64,000 nt of DNA from Paraescarpia echinospica. Its lineage: Eukaryota > Annelida > Polychaeta > Sabellida > Siboglinidae. The stretch's first letter is position 1, and the number at the start of each line of letters is the position of its first letter. A model generated the notes under the pieces. It saw only the letters and a list, made by a program, of their open reading frames with translations. It had not been told where the DNA came from and made no database searches. This document shows, piece by piece, positions 33,803-44,100 of the stretch. The position numbers and the translations under genes are program-made. Location of the stretch: the NCBI GenBank assembly GCA_020002185.1, contig CM034534.1, positions 69,727,946-69,791,945 of the forward strand, written 5' to 3'.

Positions 33803-35545
33803 TCATCAAGATACACAGGCAGTTTCAGGCAAATTCAGGCAAACTCACCAATATACGCAGGCAAATTCAGACAATCGACCAAGGTACACAGGCAGTTTCA
33901 GACAAATTCAGGCAATCGACCAAGATACACAGGTAGTTTCAGGCACATTCAGGCAATCTACCAGGACACACAGGCAGTTTCAGGCAAATTCAGGCAAACT
34001 CACCAATATACGCAGGCAAATTCAGGCAATCAACCAAGGTACACAGGCAGTTTCAGACAAATTCAGTCAATCGACTAAGATTTCAGGCACATTCAGGCAA
34101 TCGACCATGATTCCAGGCAAATTCAGGCAAATCGACCAAGATACACAGGCAGTTTCAGGCAAATTCTGGCAATCGACCAAGATACACAGGCAGTTTCAGG
34201 GAAATTCAGGCAATCGACCAAGATACACAGGCAGTTTCAGGTAAATTCAGGCAAACTCACCAATATACGCAGGCAAATTCAGGCAATCGACCAAGGTACA
34301 CAGGCAGTTTAAGACAAATTCAGGCAATCGACCAAGATACACAGGTAGTTTCAGGCACATTCAGGCAATCGACCAAGATACACAGGCAGTTTCAGGCAAA
34401 TTCAGGCAAACTCACCAATATACGCAGGCAAATTCAGGCAATCGACTAAGGTATACAGGCAGATTCAGGCAAATACAGGCAATCGACCAAGATTTCAGGC
34501 ACATTCAGGCAATCGACCATGATTCCAGGCAAATTCAGGCAAATCGACCAAGATACACAGGCAGTTTCAGGCAAATTCAGGCAATCGACCAAGATACACA
34601 GGCAGTTTCAGGCACATTCAGGCAATCGACCAAGATACACAGGCAGTTTCAGGCAAATTCAGGCAAACTCACCAATATAAGCAGGCAAATTCAGGCAATT
34701 GACCAAGGTACACAGGCAGTTTCAGGCAAATTCAGGCAATCGACCAAGATTCATAGACAGTTTCAGACATATACAGGCAATCGACCAAGATACACAGGTA
34801 GTTTCAGGCACATTCAGGCAAATTCAGGCAATCGACCAAGATTTCAGACACAGGCAATCGACCAAGATACACAGGTAGTTTCAGGCACATTCAGGCAATC
34901 GACCAAGATACACAGGCAGTTTCAGGCAAATTCAGGCAAACTCACCAATATAAGCAGGCAAATTCAGGCAATTGACCAAGGTACACAGGCAGTTTCAGGC
35001 AAATACAGGCAATCGACCAAGATTTCAGGCACATTGAGGCAATCGACCATGATTCCAGGCAAATTCAGGCAAATCGACCAAGATACACAGGCAGTTTCAA
35101 GCAAATTCAGGCAATCGACCAAGATACACAGACAGTTTCAGGCAAATTCAGGCAAACTCACCAATATACGCAGGCAAATTCAGGCAATCGACCAAGGTAC
35201 ATGGCAGTTTCATGCAAATACAGGCAATCGACCAAAATTTCAGGCACATTTAGGCAATCGACTATGATCCCAGGCAAATTCAGGCAAATCGACCAAGATA
35301 CACAGGCAGTTTCAGGCAAATTCAGGCAATCGACCAAGATACACAGGCAGTTTCAGGCAAATTCAGGCAATCGACCAAGGTACACAGGCAGTTTCAGTCA
35401 AATACAGGCAATCGACCAAGATTTCAGGCATATTCAGGCAATCGACCAAGATTTCAGGCAATCGACCAAGATTTCAGGCAAATTCAGGCAAACTCATCAA
35501 GATACACAGGGAAATTCATGCAAACTCACGTTGATACACAGAGAT
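33803..35545. repeat. 41-bp tandem repeat array, left copy (~1.7 kb)
   Basis: The base unit is about 41 bp, built from caggcaatcgaccaagatac plus acaggcagtttcaggcaaat and a final t. It carries an internal CAGGCA hexamer roughly every 10 bp. Variants replace the middle with 'aactcaccaatatacg' or 'gatttcaggcacatt'. Units have no stop in any of three frames, so long apparent ORFs are artefacts. The array faces its longer counterpart (38103-51300) in opposite orientation. Confidence 0.95.
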
Positions 35546-35620
35546 TTCCATATATCAGTACATAAAATTCAACTCGTGGTTCATTTCGTTATTTACATTT
35601 GAGTCGTCAACAACTACATC

Positions 35621-36010
35621 ATGAGCTTATTGACTAGTGAACTGGTTGCCAACAAGCCCACACCATCGCCATCACGGGTGGCCTTCCAGTGCCCAGATTG
35701 CAAGAGGCATTTCACACGTTGGGATAACTGGAAACAACACATTGCCCACAGTCGCTGTAGGCCATCAACAAACACTACGTTGACAAACGCTTCGTCGCTG
35801 AATTCACTTGTTCCGGCGCCCACTTCGACACCTATGTCTTTGGCCCCAGCAACTAGCTCGACATTCGCGTTTCCATCTCAGGCGCCCACTATGACACATG
35901 TACCTACGGTTCCATCAACAAGCTCGACATCCCCGTCTCCATCTCAGGTGACCATGGAGTATACAAAGAAGATGGCCCTGGTCGATCCCAGCATTTCCTC
36001 ATTTCACTGA
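35621..36010 (+). CDS. C2HC zinc-finger small protein (left inner arm)
   Basis: The ATG-initiated ORF of 129 codons holds one finger, FQCPDCKRHFTRWDNWKQHI, with Cys24, Cys27, His40 and either His43 or Cys46 as ligands. The remainder is Ser/Thr/Pro-rich, with two similar 'TSTPMSLAPATSSTFAFPSQ'-type stretches. A single finger with a low-complexity tail suggests a nucleic-acid-binding accessory protein, but the family is unknown. The mirror copy is intact too, with several changes in the first ten codons, so the frame has survived in both copies. Confidence 0.6.
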   Translation: MSLLTSELVANKPTPSPSRVAFQCPDCKRHFTRWDNWKQHIAHSRCRPSTNTTLTNASSLNSLVPAPTSTPMSLAPATSSTFAFPSQAPTMTHVPTVPSTSSTSPSPSQVTMEYTKKMALVDPSISSFH

Positions 36011-36065
36011 CAACAAAGTTGCACAAACGAAACATTAAACTTAGCCCAACACGTTGCACGAATCG

Positions 36066-36190
36066 AATGTTAAAGGATATGAAGTTTCCCCATGTTAAAG
36101 GATAGGTCATTTTCTCCATGTTAAAGGATAGGTCATTTTCTCCATGTTAAAGGATAGGACGTTTTCCCACGTTAAAAGATAAGGCATTTT
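36066..36190. repeat. 26-bp tandem repeats (left inner arm)
   Basis: Five imperfect copies of 'atgttaaaggataggtcatt' plus 'ttctcc'. The mirror is at about 37458-37582. Confidence 0.9.
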
Positions 36191-36742
36191 CTTGGGTTAG
36201 TCAGAGTATTACCATCTACCAGCCATGATAGATCTCTATTCGTTGACACACTTCCGGGAATTCCGGAAGCAGAGGCCGCCATGACAGTCAAGTAACTTCC
36301 GGTGCGACGTCACTTCCGTCCTAGCGTCCCTAGTAGAGGCTGCCATAGCAAGCGAATTTGAAAACGGCTGTGATCGAAAACGACTATGTCAATAACATGT
36401 AAGGACAACCACCTGACAGGACTTCATTCAAAGAGGTGACCATCATAGCTCCCGAAGTCACTCAACGGACACCAATGTAATTAGTCAGAGTACTGCCATC
36501 TACTGGCCATGAAAGTTCTCTATTCGTTGATTCACTTCCGGGAATACCGGAAGCGTAGAGGCCGCCATGACAGTCAACTAACTTCCGGTGCGACGTCACT
36601 TCCGACGTACCGTCCCTAGTAGAGGCTGCCATGACAGTAATATAACTTCCGGTACGACGTCACTTTCGGCGTAGCGCCACCTAGTGGATATTCGGAGTAC
36701 TACGTCACATGATGGCGCCATCTAACGGATAAAATATATAAT
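36191..36742. promoter_or_regulatory. ETS/CRE- and CTCF-like motif cluster (left inner arm)
   Basis: On the minus strand, CGGAAGTGACGTCGCACCGG-type blocks place an ETS core directly beside a CRE half-site. They recur at about 36300, 36590 and 36655 (the last with one change in the ETS core). Two CTCF-like matches read on the minus strand: CCAGTAGATGGCAG (36493-36506) and CCACTAGGTGGCGC (36674-36687). Two related segments start with 'gtcagagta(t/c)t(a/g)ccatcta' at about 36199 and 36485. Motif matches are by eye; binding is not shown. Confidence 0.5.
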
Positions 36743-36790
36743 TAGGTTAGACAGAGAAAAAAAGTTGGGGTTAATTTCGCGAAAATTTAA

Positions 36791-36857
36791 ACAACCACCA
36801 AGGTGGTTGTATACATTTTTTGAAAATTTTATGTTTTTGTCCCAGAGGTACAAAACA
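36791..36857. other. 67-nt spacer at the palindrome axis
   Basis: The arms meet as 'cgcgaaaatttaa' (ending 36790) and 'ttaaattttcgcg' (starting 36858). The spacer between is not itself symmetric. It begins with a 9-bp hairpin with a two-base loop, acaaccacc-aa-ggtggttgt (36791-36810), and is otherwise AT-rich. Confidence 0.95.
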
Positions 36858-36905
36858 TTAAATTTTCGCGAAATTAACCCCAATTTTTTTTCTCTATCTA
36901 ACCTA

Positions 36906-37457
36906 ATTATATATTTTACCCGTTAGATGGCGCCATCATGTGACGTAGTACTCCGATTATCCACTAGGGGGCGCTACGCCGGAAGTGACGTCGTACCGGA
37001 AGTTACATGATTGTCATGGCAGCCTTTACTAGGGACGGTACGTCGGAAGTGACGTCGCACCGGAAGTTGCTTGACTGTCATGGCGGCCTCTACGCTTCCG
37101 GTATTCCCGGAAGTGAATCAACGAATAGAGAACTATCATGGCCAGTAGATGGCAATACTCTGAATAATTACATTGGTGTCCGTTGAGTGGCGTCGGGAGC
37201 TATGATGGTCACCTCTTTGAATGAAGTCCTGTCAGGTGGTTGTCCTTACATGTTATTGACATAGTCGTTTTCGATCACAGCCGTTTTTAAATTCGCTTGC
37301 TATGGCAGCCTCTACTAGGGACGCTAGGACGGAAGTGACGTCGCACCGGAAGTTAATTGACTGTCATGGCGGCCTCTGCTTCCGGAATTCCCGGAAGTGT
37401 GTCAACGAATAGAGATCTATCATGGCTGGTAGATGGTAATACTCTGACTAACCCAAG
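36906..37457. promoter_or_regulatory. ETS/CRE- and CTCF-like motif cluster (right inner arm)
   Basis: The mirror of 36191-36742. It has CCACTAGGGGGCGC (36961-36974), an exact match to the classic CTCF core, and CCGTTAGATGGCGCC (36920-36934). Three ggaagtgacgtcg(t/c)accgg blocks lie at about 36980, 37043 and 37332. The CTCF-like sites of the two arms face opposite ways around the axis. Confidence 0.5.
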
Positions 37458-37582
37458 AAAATGCCTTATCTTTTAACGTGGGAAAACGTCCTATCCTTTA
37501 ACATGGAGAAAATGACCTATCCTTTAACATGGAGAAAATTACCTATCCTTTAACATGGGGAAACTTCATATCCTTTAACATT
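37458..37582. repeat. 26-bp tandem repeats (right inner arm)
   Basis: The mirror of 36066-36190, with a few substitutions. Confidence 0.9.
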
Positions 37583-37637
37583 CGATTCGTCCAACGTGTT
37601 GGGCTAAGTTTAGTGTTTCGTTTGTGCAACTTTGTTG

Positions 37638-38027
37638 TCAGTGAAATGAGGAAATACTGGGATCGACCAGGGCCATCTTCTTTGTATACTCCATGGTCAC
37701 CTGAGATGGAGACGGGGATGTCGAGCTTGTTGATGGAACCGTAGGTACATGTGTCATAGTGGGCGCCTGAGATGGAAACGCGAATGTCGAGCTTGTTGCT
37801 GGGGCCAAAGACATAGGTGTCGAAGTGGGCGCCGGAACAACTGAATTCAGCGACGTAGCGTTTGTCAACGTAGTGTTTGTTGATGGCCTACAGCGACTGT
37901 GGGCAATGTGTTGTTTCCAGTTATCCCAACGTGTGAAATGCCTCTTGCAATCTGGGCACTGGAAGGCCACCCGTGATGGCGATGGTGTGGGCTTGTTGGC
38001 AGCCAGTTGACTATTCGATAAGCTCAT
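37638..38027 (-). CDS. C2HC zinc-finger small protein (right inner arm)
   Basis: 129 codons, mirror of 35621-36010 with coordinate sum 73648. The finger and Ser/Thr/Pro tail are unchanged. Differences concentrate in the N-terminus (SLSNSQLAANKP against SLLTSELVANKP) plus a few later changes. About 2% nucleotide difference, judged by eye. Confidence 0.6.
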   Translation of the reverse strand: MSLSNSQLAANKPTPSPSRVAFQCPDCKRHFTRWDNWKQHIAHSRCRPSTNTTLTNATSLNSVVPAPTSTPMSLAPATSSTFAFPSQAPTMTHVPTVPSTSSTSPSPSQVTMEYTKKMALVDPSISSFH

Positions 38028-38102
38028 GATGTAGGTGTTGCCGACTCAAATGTAAAGAACGAAATGAACCACGAGTTGAATTTTACGTTCTGATATATGG
38101 AA

Positions 38103-41100
38103 ATATCTGTGTATCAACGTGAGTTTGCCTGAATTTCCCTGTGTATCTTGGTGAGTTTGCCTGAATTTGCCTGAAATCTTGGTCGATTGCCTGAATGTGC
38201 CTGAAATCATGGTCGATTGCCTGTATTTGCCTGAAACTGCCTGTGTACCTTGGTCGATTGCCTGAATTTGCCTGTTTATATTGGTGAGTTTGCCTAAATT
38301 TGCCTGAAAATGCCTGTGTATCTTGGTCGATTGCCTGAATGTGCCTGAAACTACCTGTATCTTGGTCGATTGCCTGTATTTGTCTGAAACTGTCTATGAA
38401 TCTTGGTCGATTGCCTGAATTTGCCTGAAACTGCCTGTGTATCTTGGTCGATTGCCTGTATTTGTCTTAAACTGTATATGAATCTTGGTCGATTGCCTGA
38501 AACTGCCTGTGTATCTTGGTCGATTGCCTGAATTTGCCTGAAACTGTCTGTATATCTTGGTCGATTTGCCTGAATTTGCCTGGAATCATGGTCGATTGCC
38601 TGAATGTGCCTGAAATCTTAGTTGATTGCCTGTATTTGCCTGAAAATGCCTGTGTACCTTGGTCGATTGCCTGAATTTGCCTGCGTATATTGGTGAGTTT
38701 GCCCGAATTTACCTGAAACTGCCTGTGTACCTTGGTCGATTTCCTCAATTTGCCTGCGTATATTGGTGAGATTGCCTAAATTTACCTGAAACTGCCTGTG
38801 TACCTTAGTCGATTGCCTGAATTTGCCTGAAACTGCCCGTGTATATTGGTCGATTGCCTGAATTTGCCTGAAACTGCCTGTGTATCTTGGTCGATTTGCC
38901 TGAATTTGCCTGGAATCTTGGTAGATTGCCTGTATTTGCCTGAAACTGCCTGTGTACCTTGGTCGATTGCCTGAATTTGCCTGCGTATATTGGTGAGTTT
39001 GCCTGAATTTGCCTGAAACTGCCTGTGTATCTTGGTCGATTGCCTCAATGTGCCTGAAATCTTGGTCGATTGCCTCAATGTGCCTGAAATCTTGGTCGAT
39101 TGCCTGTATTTGCCTGAAACTGCCTGTGTACCTTGGTCGATTGCCTGAATTTGCCTGCTTATATTGGTGAGTTTGCCTGAAACTGCCTGAAACTACCTGT
39201 GTATCTTGGTCGATTGCCTGAATTTGCCTGAAACTGCTTGTGTATCTTGGTCGATTTGCCTGAATTTACCTGGAATCATGGTCGATTGCCTGAATGTGCC
39301 TGAAATCTTGGTCGATTGCCTGAATGTGCCTGAAACTACCTGTGTATCTTGGTCGATTGCCTGTATTTATCTGAAACTGTGTATGACTCTTGGTCGACTG
39401 CCTGAATTTGCCTGAAACTACCTGTGTATCTTGGTCGATTGCCTGAATTTGTCTGAAACTGCCTGTGTATCTTGGTCGATTTGCCTGAATTTGCCTGGAG
39501 TCATGATCGATTGCCTGAATGTGCCTGAAATCTTAGTCGATTGCCTGTATTTGCCTGAAACTGCCTGTGTACCTTGGCCGATTGCCTGAATTTGCCTGCG
39601 TATATTGGTGAATTTGCCTGAATTTGCCTGAAAATGCCTGTGTATCTTGGTCGATTGCCTGAATGTGCCTGAAAATACCTGTGTATCTTGGTCGATTTCC
39701 TGAATTTGTCTGAAACTGCCTGTGTACCTTGGTCGATTGCCTGAATTAGCCTGCGTATATTGGTGAGTTTGCCAGAATTTACCTGAAACTGCCTGTGTAT
39801 CTTGGTTGATTGCCTGAAACTACCTGTGTATCTTGGTCGATTGCCTGAATTTGCCTGAAACTACCTGTGTATCTTGGTCGATTTACCTGAATTTGCCTGG
39901 AATCACGGTCGATTGCCTGAATGTGCCTGAAATCTTGGTCGATTGCCTGTATTTGCCTGAAACTGCCTGTGTACCTTGGTCGATTGCCTGAATTTGCCTG
40001 CGTATATTGGTGAGTTTGCCTGAATTTGCCTGAAACTGCCTGGGTATCTTGGTCGATTGCCTGAATGTGCCTGAAACTACCTGTGTATCTTGGTCGATTG
40101 CCTGAATTTGTCTGAAACTGCCTGTGTACCTCGGTCGATTGCCTGAATTTGCCTGCGTATATTGGTGAGTTTGCCTGAATTTACCTGAAACTGCCTGTGT
40201 ATCTTGTTCGATTGCCTGAATTTGCCTGAAACTGCCTGTGTGTCTTGGTCGATTGCCTGAATTTGCCTGAAACTGCCTGTGTACCTTGGTCGATTACCTG
40301 AATTTACCTGGAATCATGGTCGATTGCCTGAATGTGCCTGAAATCTTGGTCGATTGCCTGAATGTGCCTGAAACTACCTGTGTATCTTGGTCGATTGCCT
40401 GTATTTATCTGAAACTGTCTATGACTCTTGGTCGATTGCCTGAATTTGCCTGAAACTACCTGTGTATCTTGGTCGATTGCCTGAATTTGTCTGAAACTGC
40501 CTGTGTATCTTGGTCGATTTGCCTGAATTTGCCTGGAGTCATGATCGATTGCCTGAATGTGCCTGAAATCTTAGTCGATTGCCTGTATTTGCCTGAAACT
40601 GCCTGTGTACCTTGGCCGATTGCCTGAATTTGCCTGCGTATATTGCTGAATTTGCCTGAATTTGCCTGAAAATGCCTGTGTATCTTGGTCGATTGCCTGA
40701 ATGTGCCTGAAAATACCTGTGTATCTTGGTCGATTTCCTGAATTTGTCTGAAACTGCCTGTGTACCTTGGTCGATTGCCTGAATTAGCCTGCGTATATTG
40801 GTGAGTTTGCCAGAATTTACCTGAAACTGCCTGTGTATCTTGGTTGATTGCCTGAAACTACCTGTGTATCTTGGTCGATTGCCTGAATTTGCCTGAAACT
40901 ACCTGTGTATCTTGGTCGATTTACCTGAATTTGCCTGGAATCACGGTCGATTGCCTGAATGTGCCTGAAATCTTGGTCGATTGCCTGTATTTGCCTGAAA
41001 CTGCCTGTGTACCTTGGTCGATTGCCTGAATTTGCCTGCGTATATTGGTGAGTTTGCCTGAATTTGCCTGAAACTGCCTGTGTATCTTGGTCGATTGCCT

Positions 41101-44100
41101 GAATGTGCCTGAAACTACCTGTGTATCTTGGTCGATTGCCTAAATTTGTCTGAAACTGCCTGTGTACCTTGGTCGATTGCCTGAATTTGCCTGCGTATAT
41201 TGGTGAGTTTGCCTGAATTTACCTGAAACTGCCTGTGTATCTTGTTCGATTGCCTGAATTTGCCTGAAACTGCCTGTGTGTCTTGGTCGATTGCCTGAAT
41301 TTGCCTGAAACTGCCTGTGTACCTTGGTCGATTACCTGAATTTACCTGGAATCATGGTCGATTGCCTGAATGTGCCTGAAATCTTGGTCGATTGCCTGAA
41401 TGTGCCTGAAACTACATGTGTATCTTGGTCGATTGCCTGTATTTATCTGAAACTGTCTATGACTCTTGGTCGATTGCCTGAATTTGCCTGAAACTACCTG
41501 TGTATCTTGGTCGATTGCCTGAATTTGTCTGAAACTGCCTGTGTATCTTGGTCGATTTGCCTGAATTTGTCTGGAGTCATGATCGATTGCCTGAATGTGC
41601 CTGAAATCTTAGTCGATTGCCTGTATTTGCCTGAAACTGCCTGTGTACCTTGGCCGATTGCCTGAATTTGAATGCGTATATTGGTGAATTTGCCTGAATT
41701 TGCCTGAAAATGCCTGTGTATCTTGGTCGATTGCCTGAATGTGCCTGAAAATACCTGTGTATCTTGGTCGATTTCCTGAATTTGTCTGAAACTGCCTGTG
41801 TACCTTGGTCGATTGCCTGAATTAGCCTGCGTATATTGGTGAGTTTGCCAGAATTTACCTGAATCTGTCTGTGTATCTTGGTTGATTGCCTGAAACTACC
41901 TGTGTATTGTGGTCGATTGCCTGAATGTGCCTGAAATCTTGGTCGATTGCCTGAATGTGCCTGAAATCTTGGTCGATTGCCTGTATTTGCCTGAAACTGC
42001 CTGTGTACCTTGGTCGATTGCCTGAATTTGCCTGCTTATATTGGTGAGTTTGCCTGAAACGGCCTGAAACTGCCTGAAACTGCCTGAAACTGACTGTGTA
42101 TCTTGGTCGATTGCCTGAATTTGCCTGAAACTGCCTGTGTATCTTGGTCGATTGCCTGAATTTGCCTGAAACTGCTTGTGTATCTTGGTCGATTTGCCTG
42201 AATTTACCTGGAATCATGGTCGATTGCCTGAATGTGCCTGAAATCTTGGTCGATTGCCTGAATGTGCCTGAAACTACCTGTGTATCTTGGTCGATTGCCT
42301 GTATTTGTCTGAAACTGTCTATGACTCTTGGTCGATTGCCTGAATTTGCCTGAAACTACCTGTGTATCTTGGTCGATTGCCTGAATTTGTCTGAAACTGC
42401 CTGTGTATCTTGGTCGATTTGCCTGAATTTGCATGGAGTCATGATCGATTGCCTGAATGTGCCTGAAATCTTCGTCGATTGCCTGTATTTGCCTGAAAAT
42501 GCCTGTGTACCTTGGTCGATTGCCTGAATTTGCCTGCGTATATTGGTGAATTTGCCTGAATTTGCCTGAAAATGCCTGTGTATCTTGGTCGATTGCCTGA
42601 ATGTGCCTGAAAATACCTGTGTATCTTGGTCGATTTCCTGAATTTGTCTGAAACTGCCTGTGTACCTTGGTCGATTGCCTGAATTAGCCTGCGTATATTG
42701 GTGAGTTTGCCAGAATTTACCTGAAACTGCCTGTGTATCTTGGTTGATTGCCTGAAACTACCTGTGTATCTTGGTCGATTGCCTGAATTTGCCTGAAACT
42801 ACCTGTGTATCTTGGTCGATTTACCTGAATTTGCCTGGAATCACGGGCGATTGCCTGAATGTGCCTGAAATCTTGGTCGATTGCCTGTATTTGCCTGAAA
42901 CTGCCTGTGTACCTTGGTCGATTGCCTGAATTTGCCTGCGTATATTGGTGAGTTTGCCTGAATTTGCCTGAAACTGCCTGTGTATCTTGGTCGAGTGCCT
43001 GAATGTGCCTGAAACTACCTGTGTATCTTGGTCGATTGCCTGAATTTGTCTGAAACTGCCTGTGTACCTTGGTCGATGGCCTGAATTTGCCTGCGTATAT
43101 TGGTGAGTTTGCCTGAATTTACCTGAAACTGCCTGTGTATCTTGTTCGATTGCCTGAATTTGCCTGAAACTGCCTGTGTGTCTTGGTCGATTGCCTGAAT
43201 TTGCCTGAAACTGCCTGTGTACCTTGGTCGATTACCTGAATTTGCCTGCGTATATTGGTGAGTTTGCCTGAATTTGCCTGAAACTGCCTGTGTATCTTGG
43301 TCGATTGCCTGAATGTGCCTGAAATATTGGGCGATTGCCTGAATGTGCCTAAAATCATGGTCGATTGCCTGTATTTGCCTGAAACTGCCTGTGTACCTTG
43401 GTCGATTGCCTGAATTTGCCTGCTTATATTGGTGAGTTTGCCTGAATTTGCCTGAAACTGCCTGTGTATCTTGGTCGATTGCCTGAATGTGCCTGAAACT
43501 ACCTGTGTATCTTGGTCGATTGCCTGTATTTGTCTGAAACTGTCTATGAATCTTGGTCGATTGCCTGAATTTGCCTGAAACTGCCTGTGTATCTTGGTCG
43601 ATTTGCCTGAATTTGCCTGGAATCATGGTCGATTGCCTGAATGTGCCTGACATCTTGGTCGATTGCCTGTATTTGCCTGAAACTGCCTGTGTACCTTGGT
43701 CGATTGCCTGAATTTGCCTGCGTATATTGGTGAGTTTGCCTGACTTTGCCTGAAACTGCCTGTGTATCTTGGTTGATTGCCTGAATGTGCCTGAAACTAC
43801 CTGTGTATCTTGGTCGATTGTATGAATATGTCTGAAACTGACTCTGTACCTTGGTCGATTGCCTGAATTTGCTTGCGTATATTGGTGAGTTTGCCTGAAT
43901 TTACCTCAAACTGCCTGTATATCTTGGTCGATTGCCTGTATTTGCCTAAACCTGCCTGTGTACCTTGGTCGATTGCCTGAATTTGCCTGCTTATATTGGT
44001 GAGTTTGCCTAAATTTGCCTGAAAATGCCTGTGTATCTTGGTCGATTGCCTGAATGTGCCTGAAACTACCTGTATCTTGGTCGATTGCCTGTATTTGTCT

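Larger units (their letters stand above)
19913..36790. repeat. Left arm of giant inverted repeat
   Basis: The whole stretch reappears in reverse complement on the right. Base 19913 pairs with 64000 (sum 83913). Sums drift 83913-83914, 83902, 83900, 83899 towards 31598, a net change of 15 nt over 11.7 kb. From about 35545 to 36790 the sum is a constant 73648. The difference between outer and inner sums reflects a much longer tandem array on the right. One step of 12 nt is explained by microsatellite length (38 nt at 24971-25008 against 50 nt at 58894-58943). The left limit is set only by the window end. Confidence 0.95.

Noticed and set aside
33803..35545. CRISPR-like regular repeats
   Set aside because: There are no unique spacers; variant units are contiguous satellite monomers, and the DNA is eukaryotic.
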